Of a stretch of 64,000 bases of DNA, positions 1 through 7,290 are shown piece after piece. The notes beneath the pieces were generated by a model. That model did not search any database. It was not told the DNA's origin and saw only the letters and a list, made by a program, of their open reading frames with translations. The first letter of the stretch is position 1. Each line of letters begins with the position of its first letter. Source of the stretch: Niallia circulans NBRC 13626 (GTDB lineage: Bacteria; Bacillota; Bacilli; Bacillales; Cytobacillaceae); the NCBI RefSeq assembly GCF_001591585.1, contig NZ_BCVE01000016.1, positions 1 through 64,000 on the forward strand. The letters run 5' to 3'. A program made the position numbers and the translations under genes.

Positions 1-111
1 TGTAAATCTCATGGAGAGAAGGATAAATCCAGAGGCTGTAAATCTCATGGAGAGAAGGATAAATCCAGAGGCTGTAAATCTCACGGAGAAAAGGATAAGT
101 CCAGAGGCTGT
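1..111 (+). repeat. 36-bp tandem repeat, about 3.1 copies
   Basis: Units at 1-36, 37-72 and 73-108 are followed by the first codons of a fourth. Copies 1 and 2 are identical and copy 3 has three substitutions. The unit is an exact multiple of three and sits in an open frame, so this is a coding repeat and not a CRISPR (there are no spacers). More copies probably extend left of the window. Confidence 0.9.
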
Positions 112-120
112 AAATCTTAG
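1..120 (+). CDS. C-terminal end of a 12-residue-repeat protein (partial)
   Basis: Frame 1 is open from the window edge to a TAG at 118-120. It encodes three complete copies of the 12-residue unit CKSHGEKDKSRG followed by CKS and the stop; the start lies outside the window. The third copy differs from the first two at three bases (CAT/CAC, GAG/GAA, AAA/AAG) and all three changes are silent, so selection appears to act on the protein. The unit is highly charged, has one Cys and one His per repeat, and has no hydrophobic residues, so the tail should be disordered and soluble. Low-complexity repeats of this style occur in spore-coat or exosporium proteins such as CotG, but that assignment is a guess from composition. 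Function unknown. Confidence 0.6.
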   Translation, partial: CKSHGEKDKSRGCKSHGEKDKSRGCKSHGEKDKSRGCKS

Positions 121-255
121 ATTGGCAAAAATAAGTCTAAAAGAAAGTAAATCAATCAGTAAAAGGATAGTTAAATTCGTTTAGAAGTTTAGCAAGGATA
201 ATTAAGATGGGATGTGTTCATTAATTTTTAGACCCCCGTCTTTTTTTTGTTATTT

Positions 256-542
256 TTAACTTTTAGTTAGGAAGCGAATAGAGATAGCTGCTGTGATACC
301 CCCATATGAATACTGTTTTCCAATTAGTTGGTCGAATCTATGAAATTGATTTTCATGATAGCTTTCATTCACTTTTTAATTTGAGAAACATTTTTAATCC
401 CATATTTCTGCATGATTTCCTTATTCGTAAACTGACCACTTTTAACACCCTGAATTAGTTTTTGTCTAATCGTGCCATTTTAGAAGGTATTTTATGCATC
501 TCATTTATTTAGGTTAGTCTAGTACCTCATTTTCTTTGACAT
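256..542 (-). pseudogene. Degenerate IS3-family transposase OrfA remnant
   Basis: Read on the minus strand, residues such as RQKLIQGVKSGQFTNKEIM and KYGIKNVSQIKK match the helix-turn-helix of IS3-type OrfA proteins. A TGA follows where a Trp codon (TGG) is expected, and the frame then shifts by one base (a T seems lost near 360). In the new frame YHENQFHRFDQLIGKQYSYG continues the family pattern (RF-x-QPxGKQYSYG is typical). An ATG at 540-542 with a GGAG-like site upstream may be the old start, but the first codons are interrupted by stops. No OrfB or terminal inverted repeats are visible. This is a dead fragment of an insertion sequence. Family placement is from remembered motif similarity, not a search. 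Confidence 0.6.
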
Positions 543-559
543 TCTCTTCACTCCAATGG

Positions 560-706
560 TTATTGTTGATATTTTTCATTAAATAAGACTTCTTCAGCAA
601 CTGCATTTGACATTAACTCTAAGTCAACAATTGCGAATTTTTGAATGGATAAAATACTTAGGTAGAATCCAATACAGATAGTAATAATTGATATATTATA
701 TTCCAT
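560..706 (-). CDS. Possible 48-residue membrane peptide
   Basis: A minus-strand frame starts at an ATG at 704-706 and ends at a TAA at 560-562. The N-terminal half is hydrophobic (ISIITICIGFYLSILSI), compatible with one membrane segment; the C-terminal half is polar and acidic. The ribosome-binding site is poor, and the frame lies between a dead transposase and a gene on the other strand. It may be a real small protein, a gene remnant, or chance. I do not recognise a family. Confidence 0.22.
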   Translation of the reverse strand: MEYNISIITICIGFYLSILSIQKFAIVDLELMSNAVAEEVLFNEKYQQ

Positions 707-795
707 TTTTCACAAGTATAAAACTTCCATGAGTAATTTTTAGCATTAAGAAAAAAATAAACCTGTACTATTAATTTAAACAAGGAGTGATTGAA

Positions 796-1002
796 ATGAA
801 AAAACAGAATTCCGATCAAAGTACTGAACTTGCAGGACGTTACTATAACCCAAGTGATTATGAAAAAAAAGACCAACTTTCTTCTGGCTTGGCAACTACT
901 CATGAACAAGCTACTGATACATATACAGAAGGAGAAATTGGCGCTGTAATTGATGATGTGGATGGCGAGGATATAGAGATAGGGAAGAATAGAACTAAAT
1001 AA
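796..1002 (+). CDS. YozQ-like (DUF4025) small protein
   Basis: A 68-residue hydrophilic, acidic protein. The ATG at 796 is chosen over the in-frame GTG at 787 because an AAGGAG site at 782-787 lies 8 bases upstream of it. The central segment YYNPSDYEKKDQLSSGLATT and the following HEQATDTYTEG match the conserved core of the YozQ/DUF4025 family found in Bacillus. No catalytic or membrane features are visible and the role of the family is not known. The gene stands alone and ends in a strong terminator. Confidence 0.75.
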   Translation: MKKQNSDQSTELAGRYYNPSDYEKKDQLSSGLATTHEQATDTYTEGEIGAVIDDVDGEDIEIGKNRTK

Positions 1003-1008
1003 CAAATA

Positions 1009-1055
1009 GAAAAAGGATGCATACTTTTGAGAGAAAGCATCCTTTTTCTATTTTT
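1009..1055. terminator. Bidirectional Rho-independent terminator
   Basis: The 12-bp arms GAAAAAGGATGC (1009-1020) and GCATCCTTTTTC (1037-1048) form a stem with A and T runs on the two sides. It can end the YozQ-like gene on the plus strand and the converging aldehyde dehydrogenase gene on the minus strand. Confidence 0.85.
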
Positions 1056-1085
1056 CATGCCTATGCTATGCTTGCTAAGAAATTG

Positions 1086-2564
1086 TTACTCTGGAATATA
1101 TGGTAATTCAAGTGTTTTCGGGATATTAATTACATGGGTCTCTACATAAGATTTTAATCCTTCTTCTCCATACTCTCTTCCAACTCCAGATTGTTTCACC
1201 CCGCCAAATGGGAATCGCACATCCAAGCCTTGAACAGCTGCAGTATTAATCATTGTTGTGCCTGCCTCAATGCGACGGGCAACTTTAATTGCATGTTCTT
1301 CTTCGCCCCAAACAGAACTTGTTAGACCATAAATACTCTCATTGTGTAACTCAATTACTTGCTCTTCATCATCAAAAGGCAAAATTGGCACAGTCGGTCC
1401 AAATTGCTCTTCTACAACAATTGGATCATGAAAATCAGCGCCTAATACTAATGTAGGCTGCAGAAAATATCCATTATCCATTAATTCGGGATTGAGAATT
1501 TCCCCTAATGGAATCACTTTAGCCCCTTTACTTTTTGCATCTTCTACAAGACTTTTAACATATTTCACCTGATTTTTATTATTTACTGGTCCTACTGTTA
1601 CATCAGGATGAAAAGGATCGCCAACGCGAATCCACTTATTCGCTGCTTCGATATATTTCTCTACGAAAGCATCATAGATTGATCGATGAACATAAATGCG
1701 TTTCGCTATCATACATATTTGTCCTGCGGTAAGGAAGTTTGAAATTACCATTCTTCGCATCGCTTTTTCATCATTTACATCAAAGTCTTTTAGCACGATC
1801 GCGGCATCATTTCCTCCTAGCTCCAGCGTCATCTTTTTAATCGTTTCCGAAGCAGCCTTCATAATACTCTTAGCTGTCTTCGTTCCACCCGTGAAAGCAA
1901 TCTTTGCAACTTTTGGATTCGATGTAAGCTCTACCCCTACCTCTGCATCCCCATGGACAAGATTGAGCACACCTGGAGGAAATTCTTCTGCGATAATTTC
2001 TACTACTTTACTGACAGCTAAAGGAGCAAAGGGACTTGGTTTTACAACCATTGTATTTCCAGTTAACAAGGCTGGTGCTATTTTAATAGTGGATAAAGAA
2101 ATAGGATAATTCCATGGAGAAATAGCGGAAACCACACCTACTGGATCAAATGTAATGATTGTTCTCCCATTTTCATGCTCTTTTTCTTGGGGAGCAACAA
2201 CTTTCTTTACATTCTTGCATGCAAATTCCATCCACATGATAGAGATTGCTATTTCACCTTTGGAATCATATAAAGCTTTCCCATGTTCCCGAGATAACAA
2301 AGTAGCTATTTCAGGTGTTGCATCCTTTAATTTTTGAATAGCTCGTTCCATTCTTTCGATCCGCTCATCTACATCCGTCCAAGCCCAGCCTTTTAACGCA
2401 TCATAAGCTGCATCAATCGCTAGTACCGTTTCTTCTTTCGTATTAAGAGGTGCATATCCTACAATCTCATCCGGATGTGTTGGATTTTCACGTGGAGCTT
2501 GCTTTTCAGTTGGTACTTTCTCTCCATTGATAATGGCATGTATAGTAATTGGTTCTGTTTGCAT
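1086..2564 (-). CDS. NAD(P)-dependent aldehyde dehydrogenase
   Basis: A 492-residue member of the aldehyde dehydrogenase superfamily, the usual length, oxidising an aldehyde to a carboxylate in the cytosol. Visible family features are the cofactor-site segment PWNYPISL, AFTGGTKTAKSIM (Rossmann fold), the catalytic Glu in LELGGNDAAI and the catalytic Cys in GQICMIAKR, and the C-terminal FPFGGVKQSGVGREYGEEG. It starts at an ATG with AAGGAGG 8-9 bases upstream. The LELGGND and GQIC context resembles succinate-semialdehyde and related dehydrogenases, but the substrate cannot be fixed. It is monocistronic, with a cre-like site upstream that would suggest carbon catabolite control. Confidence 0.9.
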   Translation of the reverse strand: MQTEPITIHAIINGEKVPTEKQAPRENPTHPDEIVGYAPLNTKEETVLAIDAAYDALKGWAWTDVDERIERMERAIQKLKDATPEIATLLSREHGKALYDSKGEIAISIMWMEFACKNVKKVVAPQEKEHENGRTIITFDPVGVVSAISPWNYPISLSTIKIAPALLTGNTMVVKPSPFAPLAVSKVVEIIAEEFPPGVLNLVHGDAEVGVELTSNPKVAKIAFTGGTKTAKSIMKAASETIKKMTLELGGNDAAIVLKDFDVNDEKAMRRMVISNFLTAGQICMIAKRIYVHRSIYDAFVEKYIEAANKWIRVGDPFHPDVTVGPVNNKNQVKYVKSLVEDAKSKGAKVIPLGEILNPELMDNGYFLQPTLVLGADFHDPIVVEEQFGPTVPILPFDDEEQVIELHNESIYGLTSSVWGEEEHAIKVARRIEAGTTMINTAAVQGLDVRFPFGGVKQSGVGREYGEEGLKSYVETHVINIPKTLELPYIPE

Positions 2565-2633
2565 ATTCCGAATCCTCCTTGCAGGAACTATTTTACTTCA
2601 TTAGTATGAATTAGGTTGTTTAGGTATATACAG

Positions 2634-2647
2634 TGAAAACGATAAAA
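2634..2647 (+). promoter_or_regulatory. cre-like site upstream of aldehyde dehydrogenase
   Basis: TGAAAACGATAAAA matches the catabolite-responsive element TGWNANCGNTNWCA at 13 of 14 fixed or ambiguous positions; the 13th base is A instead of C. It lies about 70-85 bases upstream of the dehydrogenase start codon, within the promoter area. The rest of the gap 2565-2940 is AT-rich and I see nothing else supportable in it. Confidence 0.4.
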
Positions 2648-2940
2648 ACAAATAGATTTTCTTGAGAGACTAATAATCCCTATAACTGAAATACAGTAAC
2701 ACTATATTAACTTATACACTTTTTAGTAGGGGATTAATCTAAAAAAACTACTTTTTTGTGAAAAGTAGATGAATAAGGACTAAGCAGTTTGTCTGTAAAG
2801 GCGAACATTTCCTCCTTTAACTATTATTTGAAACTAGTTCGCACGGATATTTGGAGAGGGAATTTTGGACACTCACTCTATGGAAGAGAAGGTATATTTC
2901 AATTTGCAGCAGTTACTAAATGCACAAACATTTATATATT

Positions 2941-2995
2941 AAAAAAAAAAAACCGAACAATTATACGCATATTGGCTCTCTGTAAAATTGTTCGG
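2941..2995 (-). terminator. Terminator of the pentitol PTS operon
   Basis: Arms CCGAACAATT (2953-2962) and AATTGTTCGG (2986-2995) are perfectly complementary. On the minus strand the stem is followed by a run of 12 T residues. It lies 35 bases past the stop of the epimerase gene, the last gene of the operon. Confidence 0.85.
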
Positions 2996-3029
2996 AATCT
3001 CTTCGACTGGAAGCTTTTCTCTTTATAGG

Positions 3030-3725
3030 TTAATTTTGGCCATAGTAAGCATATGCTCCGTGTTTTCTAAGATAGTGCTTATCTAATAAATGCTGATCCA
3101 TAGAAGGAATAGCTGGATTTAGATTAAGTGTGTGATATGCCATTTTGCATACTTCCTCTAAAATAACAGCATGATGAAGTGCATCTTTTGCATTCTTTCC
3201 CCAAGCAAATGGGCCATGACTAGATACTAAAACTGATGGAATTTCATTGGGATTTATTCCGTTTTTATAAAATGTCTCTACAATGACATTCCCTGTCTCT
3301 CGCTCATAGTCCCCTTTGATTTCTTCTTCTGTTAAACTTCGGGTGCATGGAACAGAACCATAAAATGTATCTGCTTGTGTAGTACCTAAAGCAGGCAATT
3401 CCTTAGTTGCTTGAGACCAAATAGTAGCCCATGGGGAATGTGTATGAACAATTCCGCCGATATCTTTAAAGTTTTTGTACAACACTATGTGAGTACTAGT
3501 GTCAGATGAAGGTTTTAAATGACCCTCAACTACTTTCCCTTCAAGGTCAACTACAACTAAGTCACCTACTTTCAATCTCTCATATTCCACTCCACTTGGT
3601 TTAATAACAACTAGTCCCGAATCACGATCAATACCACTTACATTTCCCCAAGTGAATGTCACTAAATGATGTTGAGGTAAACCTAGATTTGCTTCTAAGA
3701 CTTGTTCTTTTAATTTTTCAAGCAT
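3030..3725 (-). CDS. araD: L-ribulose-5-phosphate 4-epimerase (class II aldolase family)
   Basis: 231 residues, the normal length for AraD/UlaF/SgbE, which interconvert L-ribulose 5-phosphate and D-xylulose 5-phosphate using a divalent metal. Family marks are [20 protein letters not shown] near the N-terminus, the metal-binding [21 protein letters not shown], and [12 protein letters not shown] with the third metal ligand. The C-terminal [21 protein letters not shown] is typical of AraD and supports this over fuculose-phosphate aldolases. It is the last gene of a six-gene PTS operon. Its presence instead of tagatose-bisphosphate aldolase argues that the imported sugar alcohol is a pentitol whose phosphate is oxidised to L-ribulose 5-phosphate; that is inference. 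Confidence 0.88.
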   Translation of the reverse strand: MLEKLKEQVLEANLGLPQHHLVTFTWGNVSGIDRDSGLVVIKPSGVEYERLKVGDLVVVDLEGKVVEGHLKPSSDTSTHIVLYKNFKDIGGIVHTHSPWATIWSQATKELPALGTTQADTFYGSVPCTRSLTEEEIKGDYERETGNVIVETFYKNGINPNEIPSVLVSSHGPFAWGKNAKDALHHAVILEEVCKMAYHTLNLNPAIPSMDQHLLDKHYLRKHGAYAYYGQN

Positions 3726-3793
3726 AGCTTTTCCACCTCTCCTTAATGATTCCCTATTTTTACGACTTTGCGAAAATTTTATCTATCAATCTA

Positions 3794-4852
3794 CTAGTTA
3801 TCATCAAAAGATACTAAAACCTTATTGTATTTCAATGTTCGCCCTGCCATTTTTTTTAAATATGCACCAACTTCATCAACAGTAATCTTATGAGAAATCA
3901 TTGGTTTAAATTTCAGAGTGCCTTTTGTCATGAAATCTAAAGTTGCTTTCCAAGCAATTCCCGGATAGGGTGCTGTATATGAATTCCATGTACCTTGAAT
4001 TTTTATCTCACCTCGAAGAACATGCTCTATTGCCTCTTCTGCTAATGGAAGATTTGAATGTGCAATACCCAAAAAAACTACACGTCCTTTTTTCTTGGCT
4101 GCTAATATGGATTGTTGCTGTGTAATTTTACTTCCGGCAGTTTCAGCAACGACGTCTGCTCCTCCATCAGTAAACTTGTGGATTTGTTGAACAACATCAG
4201 ATACTTTTGCATTTATTACAATATCTGCTCCTAAATCTCTAGCAAGTTCCAGTTTTTCTTCAAATATATCTACCGCAATCACAGTAGATGCTCCAAAGAT
4301 TTTTGCCCATTGTATTGTTAATTGTCCAATGGGTCCACACCCCATCACGACTACCGTTTCACCCGGTTGAATTTGTGCTTTTTGTAAGCCATGATAACCA
4401 ATAGTAGCAGGTTCCACTCCTGCTGCCGTTTCATAATCTAGCCGATCATCGATTTGCAGAACATGCTTTTGGGGTACTTTTACATATTCTGCAAAAGCTC
4501 CATTACTTCCCGTTCCAATTATTTTATAATTTTCACATAATGCATAATCACTTGCCTGGCAAAATTTACATTCCCCACAAGGTACAAGTGGAGCAACTAC
4601 TACTCTATCTCCCTGTTTTACATTCATTACATTTCCACCAATTTTAGCGACTTTCCCAGTAAATTCGTGCCCTAAAATAAGCGGATATGTCCGCGCTCCA
4701 CTTACCATAGAACGCGGTACATCAGAACCACAAATACCACAATAAACTACCTTGATCAAAACTTCATCTTCATTGATTTGCGGTATGTCTATTAACTCTG
4801 TTTTGATATCTCCCAATGAGTGTAAAACTGCGGCTTGCATTTTTTGTTGCAT
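3794..4852 (-). CDS. Zinc-dependent polyol-phosphate dehydrogenase (GatD-like)
   Basis: A medium-chain dehydrogenase of 352 residues. It has the catalytic zinc site CGICGSD and LGHEFTGKV, the structural zinc cysteines (CGECKFCQASDYALC), and the NAD Rossmann motif GCGPIG. The C-terminal QGTWNSYTAPYPGIAWKA segment closely follows galactitol-1-phosphate 5-dehydrogenase GatD. It should oxidise the sugar-alcohol phosphate delivered by the PTS to a ketose phosphate in the cytosol. The start is placed at the ATG at 4852, 7-8 bases after AAAGGAG; a TTG six bases earlier is too close to that site. The substrate is unproven: galactitol 1-phosphate or a pentitol phosphate, the latter favoured by the epimerase next door. 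Confidence 0.85.
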   Translation of the reverse strand: MQQKMQAAVLHSLGDIKTELIDIPQINEDEVLIKVVYCGICGSDVPRSMVSGARTYPLILGHEFTGKVAKIGGNVMNVKQGDRVVVAPLVPCGECKFCQASDYALCENYKIIGTGSNGAFAEYVKVPQKHVLQIDDRLDYETAAGVEPATIGYHGLQKAQIQPGETVVVMGCGPIGQLTIQWAKIFGASTVIAVDIFEEKLELARDLGADIVINAKVSDVVQQIHKFTDGGADVVAETAGSKITQQQSILAAKKKGRVVFLGIAHSNLPLAEEAIEHVLRGEIKIQGTWNSYTAPYPGIAWKATLDFMTKGTLKFKPMISHKITVDEVGAYLKKMAGRTLKYNKVLVSFDDN

Positions 4853-5010
4853 TTTCAAACTCCTTTCTCAATTTGTATGAACACTTTCTGTAATTATATA
4901 AGATTGTAATTACCAACCATTTATCCGGTATACCAGTCAACTCGATTTGAAAACTTCCCCCTTATTCTCCCGTGCTGACTAGCCACACAATAGGATGCAG
5001 AAATCTCTAT

Positions 5011-6435
5011 CTATGCTGCGGAAGATGTTTCTCTGTCTTGAGAATTTTTTTCAGCTTGACGATCTAAATAATCATAAATCGCCATTTTATTTTTTCTAAA
5101 AAAGAACCATAGAATGAAATAAGCGACAATCGTTAATCCAATAAAAATAGGATTCTGACTTAAAAATGCTAAAAAAATTAATCCCATTAATGGCTTTCCT
5201 AGTATATTGAAACTTGTTATTAACAATGCTCCAGCTGGTAAAGCAATGCCGACATCTTTGGCAATTTCAGTAAATAGAGGAGCTGTATACGTACACATGT
5301 ATAATCCAAGGCCAAACCAGATAGCTCCATTGACCATAATCTTAGCGATATTGCCATTTGAAATAGCTACCAGACCTTGAACCATAAAGGGAATAGCTAA
5401 TAAGTCAACAACTGGAAGCACTTTATTCCCTGGAAGAACCATTGCTAGGAATACCATCACTGGTATTAGTAACACTCCCGTCATTAAAGTTGCTTGTTCC
5501 CCAAAACCAGCAGCATCATTTACCGCTAAATACCATTCCCGATTAGAGCCCTTTTCTTTTTTGACTGTATTTTTTCTAGCAGCCTCTGTAATTGGACTAA
5601 ATGCTTGAGCAAAAAGTCCAGCAACGCGTGGGAAAATTGCCATTACCGCACTTGTTGCAATTCCAACCAAAGCAATGGATCCCCAAGCATCCAAACTGTT
5701 TAATGTAGTTAAATTACCTAATACTCCAATGAATATTCCTAGAAACAAACCTAAAGTAATAGGTTCACCTAAAAATCCTAACCGCTTTTGCAAGGTTGCT
5801 GGATTTAATTTGATTTTATGGAATCCTAGTTTATTTAAAAGGGGATCCATTAAAACTCCAAATATAGTAGGTTCAATATTATGCATCGCAATAATTGTTG
5901 CATTTGGATAATTGTAATATTTTGACCATCTTCTTGCCATCAACTCTGCATTCAATAAGCTATAGAGGTTAAGAACAATCATACATCCAATCGATAAAAG
6001 CATATTATTTGTGACAAGATAAACCATTGATCCCCAAATAACATAGGAATAATTATTCCATAAGTCTGAAGGCTGGAAAACATCTGTCCATTTCACCAGG
6101 AATAATACCGTCTGCAGAATTAAGCCAACCGCTAGGAATATCATTCCAGGTTCGGTAGAAAAACCTACTATTGCTGTGGCTTGCCATCCCACATCAAAAC
6201 CCGTTAATTCCATTCCAGTAATATCAACCATGTTTTGAATTACAGGTGAAATAATTGGCGTAAAGGCACCTAGAACCATTGTAAATCCTTGTAATCCAAT
6301 ACCGGCATAGAGAGCGGAAATAAATGCTTTCTTCATCGATACTTTAAGTAATAATGCAATAATAAAAATAATGATTGGAACTATAATTGGAGCGCCAAAC
6401 GTATCAAAAACTTCTTTCAACGTTTCTAAAAACAT
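5011..6435 (-). CDS. PTS galactitol-family transporter subunit IIC
   Basis: A very hydrophobic protein of 474 residues with about ten or more membrane segments, of the GatC/SgcC type. Marks include ALLLKVSMKKAFISALYAGI near the N-terminus and HNIEPTIFGVLMDPLLNKLG in the middle. It forms the membrane channel that takes up and phosphorylates a sugar alcohol together with the IIA and IIB proteins encoded just upstream. It starts 18 bases after the IIB stop; the ATG at 6435 has better spacing from GGGGGA than the one at 6441. The GatC family transports galactitol and also pentitols such as arabitol in Firmicutes, so the name gives the family only. Confidence 0.88.
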   Translation of the reverse strand: MFLETLKEVFDTFGAPIIVPIIIFIIALLLKVSMKKAFISALYAGIGLQGFTMVLGAFTPIISPVIQNMVDITGMELTGFDVGWQATAIVGFSTEPGMIFLAVGLILQTVLFLVKWTDVFQPSDLWNNYSYVIWGSMVYLVTNNMLLSIGCMIVLNLYSLLNAELMARRWSKYYNYPNATIIAMHNIEPTIFGVLMDPLLNKLGFHKIKLNPATLQKRLGFLGEPITLGLFLGIFIGVLGNLTTLNSLDAWGSIALVGIATSAVMAIFPRVAGLFAQAFSPITEAARKNTVKKEKGSNREWYLAVNDAAGFGEQATLMTGVLLIPVMVFLAMVLPGNKVLPVVDLLAIPFMVQGLVAISNGNIAKIMVNGAIWFGLGLYMCTYTAPLFTEIAKDVGIALPAGALLITSFNILGKPLMGLIFLAFLSQNPIFIGLTIVAYFILWFFFRKNKMAIYDYLDRQAEKNSQDRETSSAA

Positions 6436-6453
6436 TCCCATTCCCCCAGTCTA

Positions 6454-6756
6454 TTATTTATTTAGTGCTTTAAGCACTTTTTCCACTTCCTCATAAAACT
6501 CCTCTTCTCCTATTCCAGTTAAACAGCTGCTAGCACTAATGGTTGGGATACCATAATCCTCAACTGGCAATGGACTAGTATGTGTAATTAAGTCATAATT
6601 TCCACTTTGAGCATAATTTAGAGCTTCTGTTGGTTTTGCTTCTGTAGTTCTAACATGGAAGCCTCTAGTCTCCATTTCCTCTTTCAGCTTCTCAGCTACC
6701 ATCGATGACGTAACCGTTCCTGAACCACATACGGACAATATGTTGTAACTTTTCAT
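6454..6756 (-). CDS. PTS galactitol-family subunit IIB
   Basis: A 100-residue cytosolic phosphocarrier. The phospho-accepting cysteine lies in the N-terminal loop ILSVCGSGTVTSSMV, the standard IIB-Gat active-site loop. It passes phosphate from IIA to the incoming sugar alcohol at IIC. A GGGGGG site sits 6 bases before the ATG. It is a single-domain protein, as in E. coli GatB, not fused to IIA or IIC. Confidence 0.88.
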   Translation of the reverse strand: MKSYNILSVCGSGTVTSSMVAEKLKEEMETRGFHVRTTEAKPTEALNYAQSGNYDLITHTSPLPVEDYGIPTISASSCLTGIGEEEFYEEVEKVLKALNK

Positions 6757-6781
6757 TAAAAGCCCCCCAATTCAAATTTAT

Positions 6782-7228
6782 TTAAGCTAAAGCATTACTT
6801 AAAATAGCAGAGATAACTCGACTATCTTCAGCCTTTTCCATTCTATTTAAAAGCTCTTCGTTCTGAAATATAGCCATTAGCTGCTTTAATAATTTCACTT
6901 GCTTTTTTGGTTCTTTAACTGCTAGTAAAAAAACTAGTTTCACATCAACTTCCTGGGCAGGATCAGCCATTAATTGAAAACTGACCGGTTCTTCTAAAGT
7001 AGCTAAAGCAATGGTTGATTCCTTTACATGTGTTGAGTCTGTATGTGGAATAGCAACATTAATGTGGCCTATTTGCAGACCAGTAGGCAAAGACAGCTCT
7101 CGTTGAAGCACTGCATCAATGTAAGTGTCCGTAACATAACCAGATTCTAATAACATCTCTCCCAAAATCTTAATTACTTCCTCAGAGCTATTTACTTTTA
7201 ATTTTACTTTTACTAAGTCTAAAACCAT
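6782..7228 (-). CDS. PTS fructose/mannitol-type subunit IIA (galactitol-type)
   Basis: 148 residues, EIIA-2 fold. The phosphorylated histidine is in VAIPHTDSTHV, matching the PHT motif of GatA and PtsN proteins, followed by LMADPAQEVDVKLVFLLAVK. It receives phosphate from HPr and passes it to IIB. The ATG at 7226-7228 is preceded by GAGGAGA at good spacing; an upstream in-frame Met 15 codons earlier has no ribosome-binding site and was rejected. It lies between the regulator gene (62-base gap) and IIB (25-base gap). Confidence 0.87.
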   Translation of the reverse strand: MVLDLVKVKLKVNSSEEVIKILGEMLLESGYVTDTYIDAVLQRELSLPTGLQIGHINVAIPHTDSTHVKESTIALATLEEPVSFQLMADPAQEVDVKLVFLLAVKEPKKQVKLLKQLMAIFQNEELLNRMEKAEDSRVISAILSNALA

Positions 7229-7290
7229 GATTGTCTCCTCACATTTCACATTTCTAATGAAAATAATAAGCACTTGTGTTAATCCAATTA

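Noticed and set aside
1-111. CRISPR-like 36-bp repeats
   Set aside because: Units are directly adjacent without spacers and lie in an open reading frame with only synonymous differences.
230-250. Terminator after the repeat protein (AGAC-CCCC-GTCT then T run)
   Set aside because: The stem is only 4 bp; it may contribute but cannot be supported as a terminator.
658-1005. 115-codon minus-strand ORF opposite the YozQ-like gene
   Set aside because: It is antisense to a gene with a good start site and family match, and has no ribosome-binding site.
2789-3028. 79-codon plus-strand ORF in the gap after the PTS operon
   Set aside because: It runs through the operon terminator and a long A run, with no ribosome-binding site or family resemblance.
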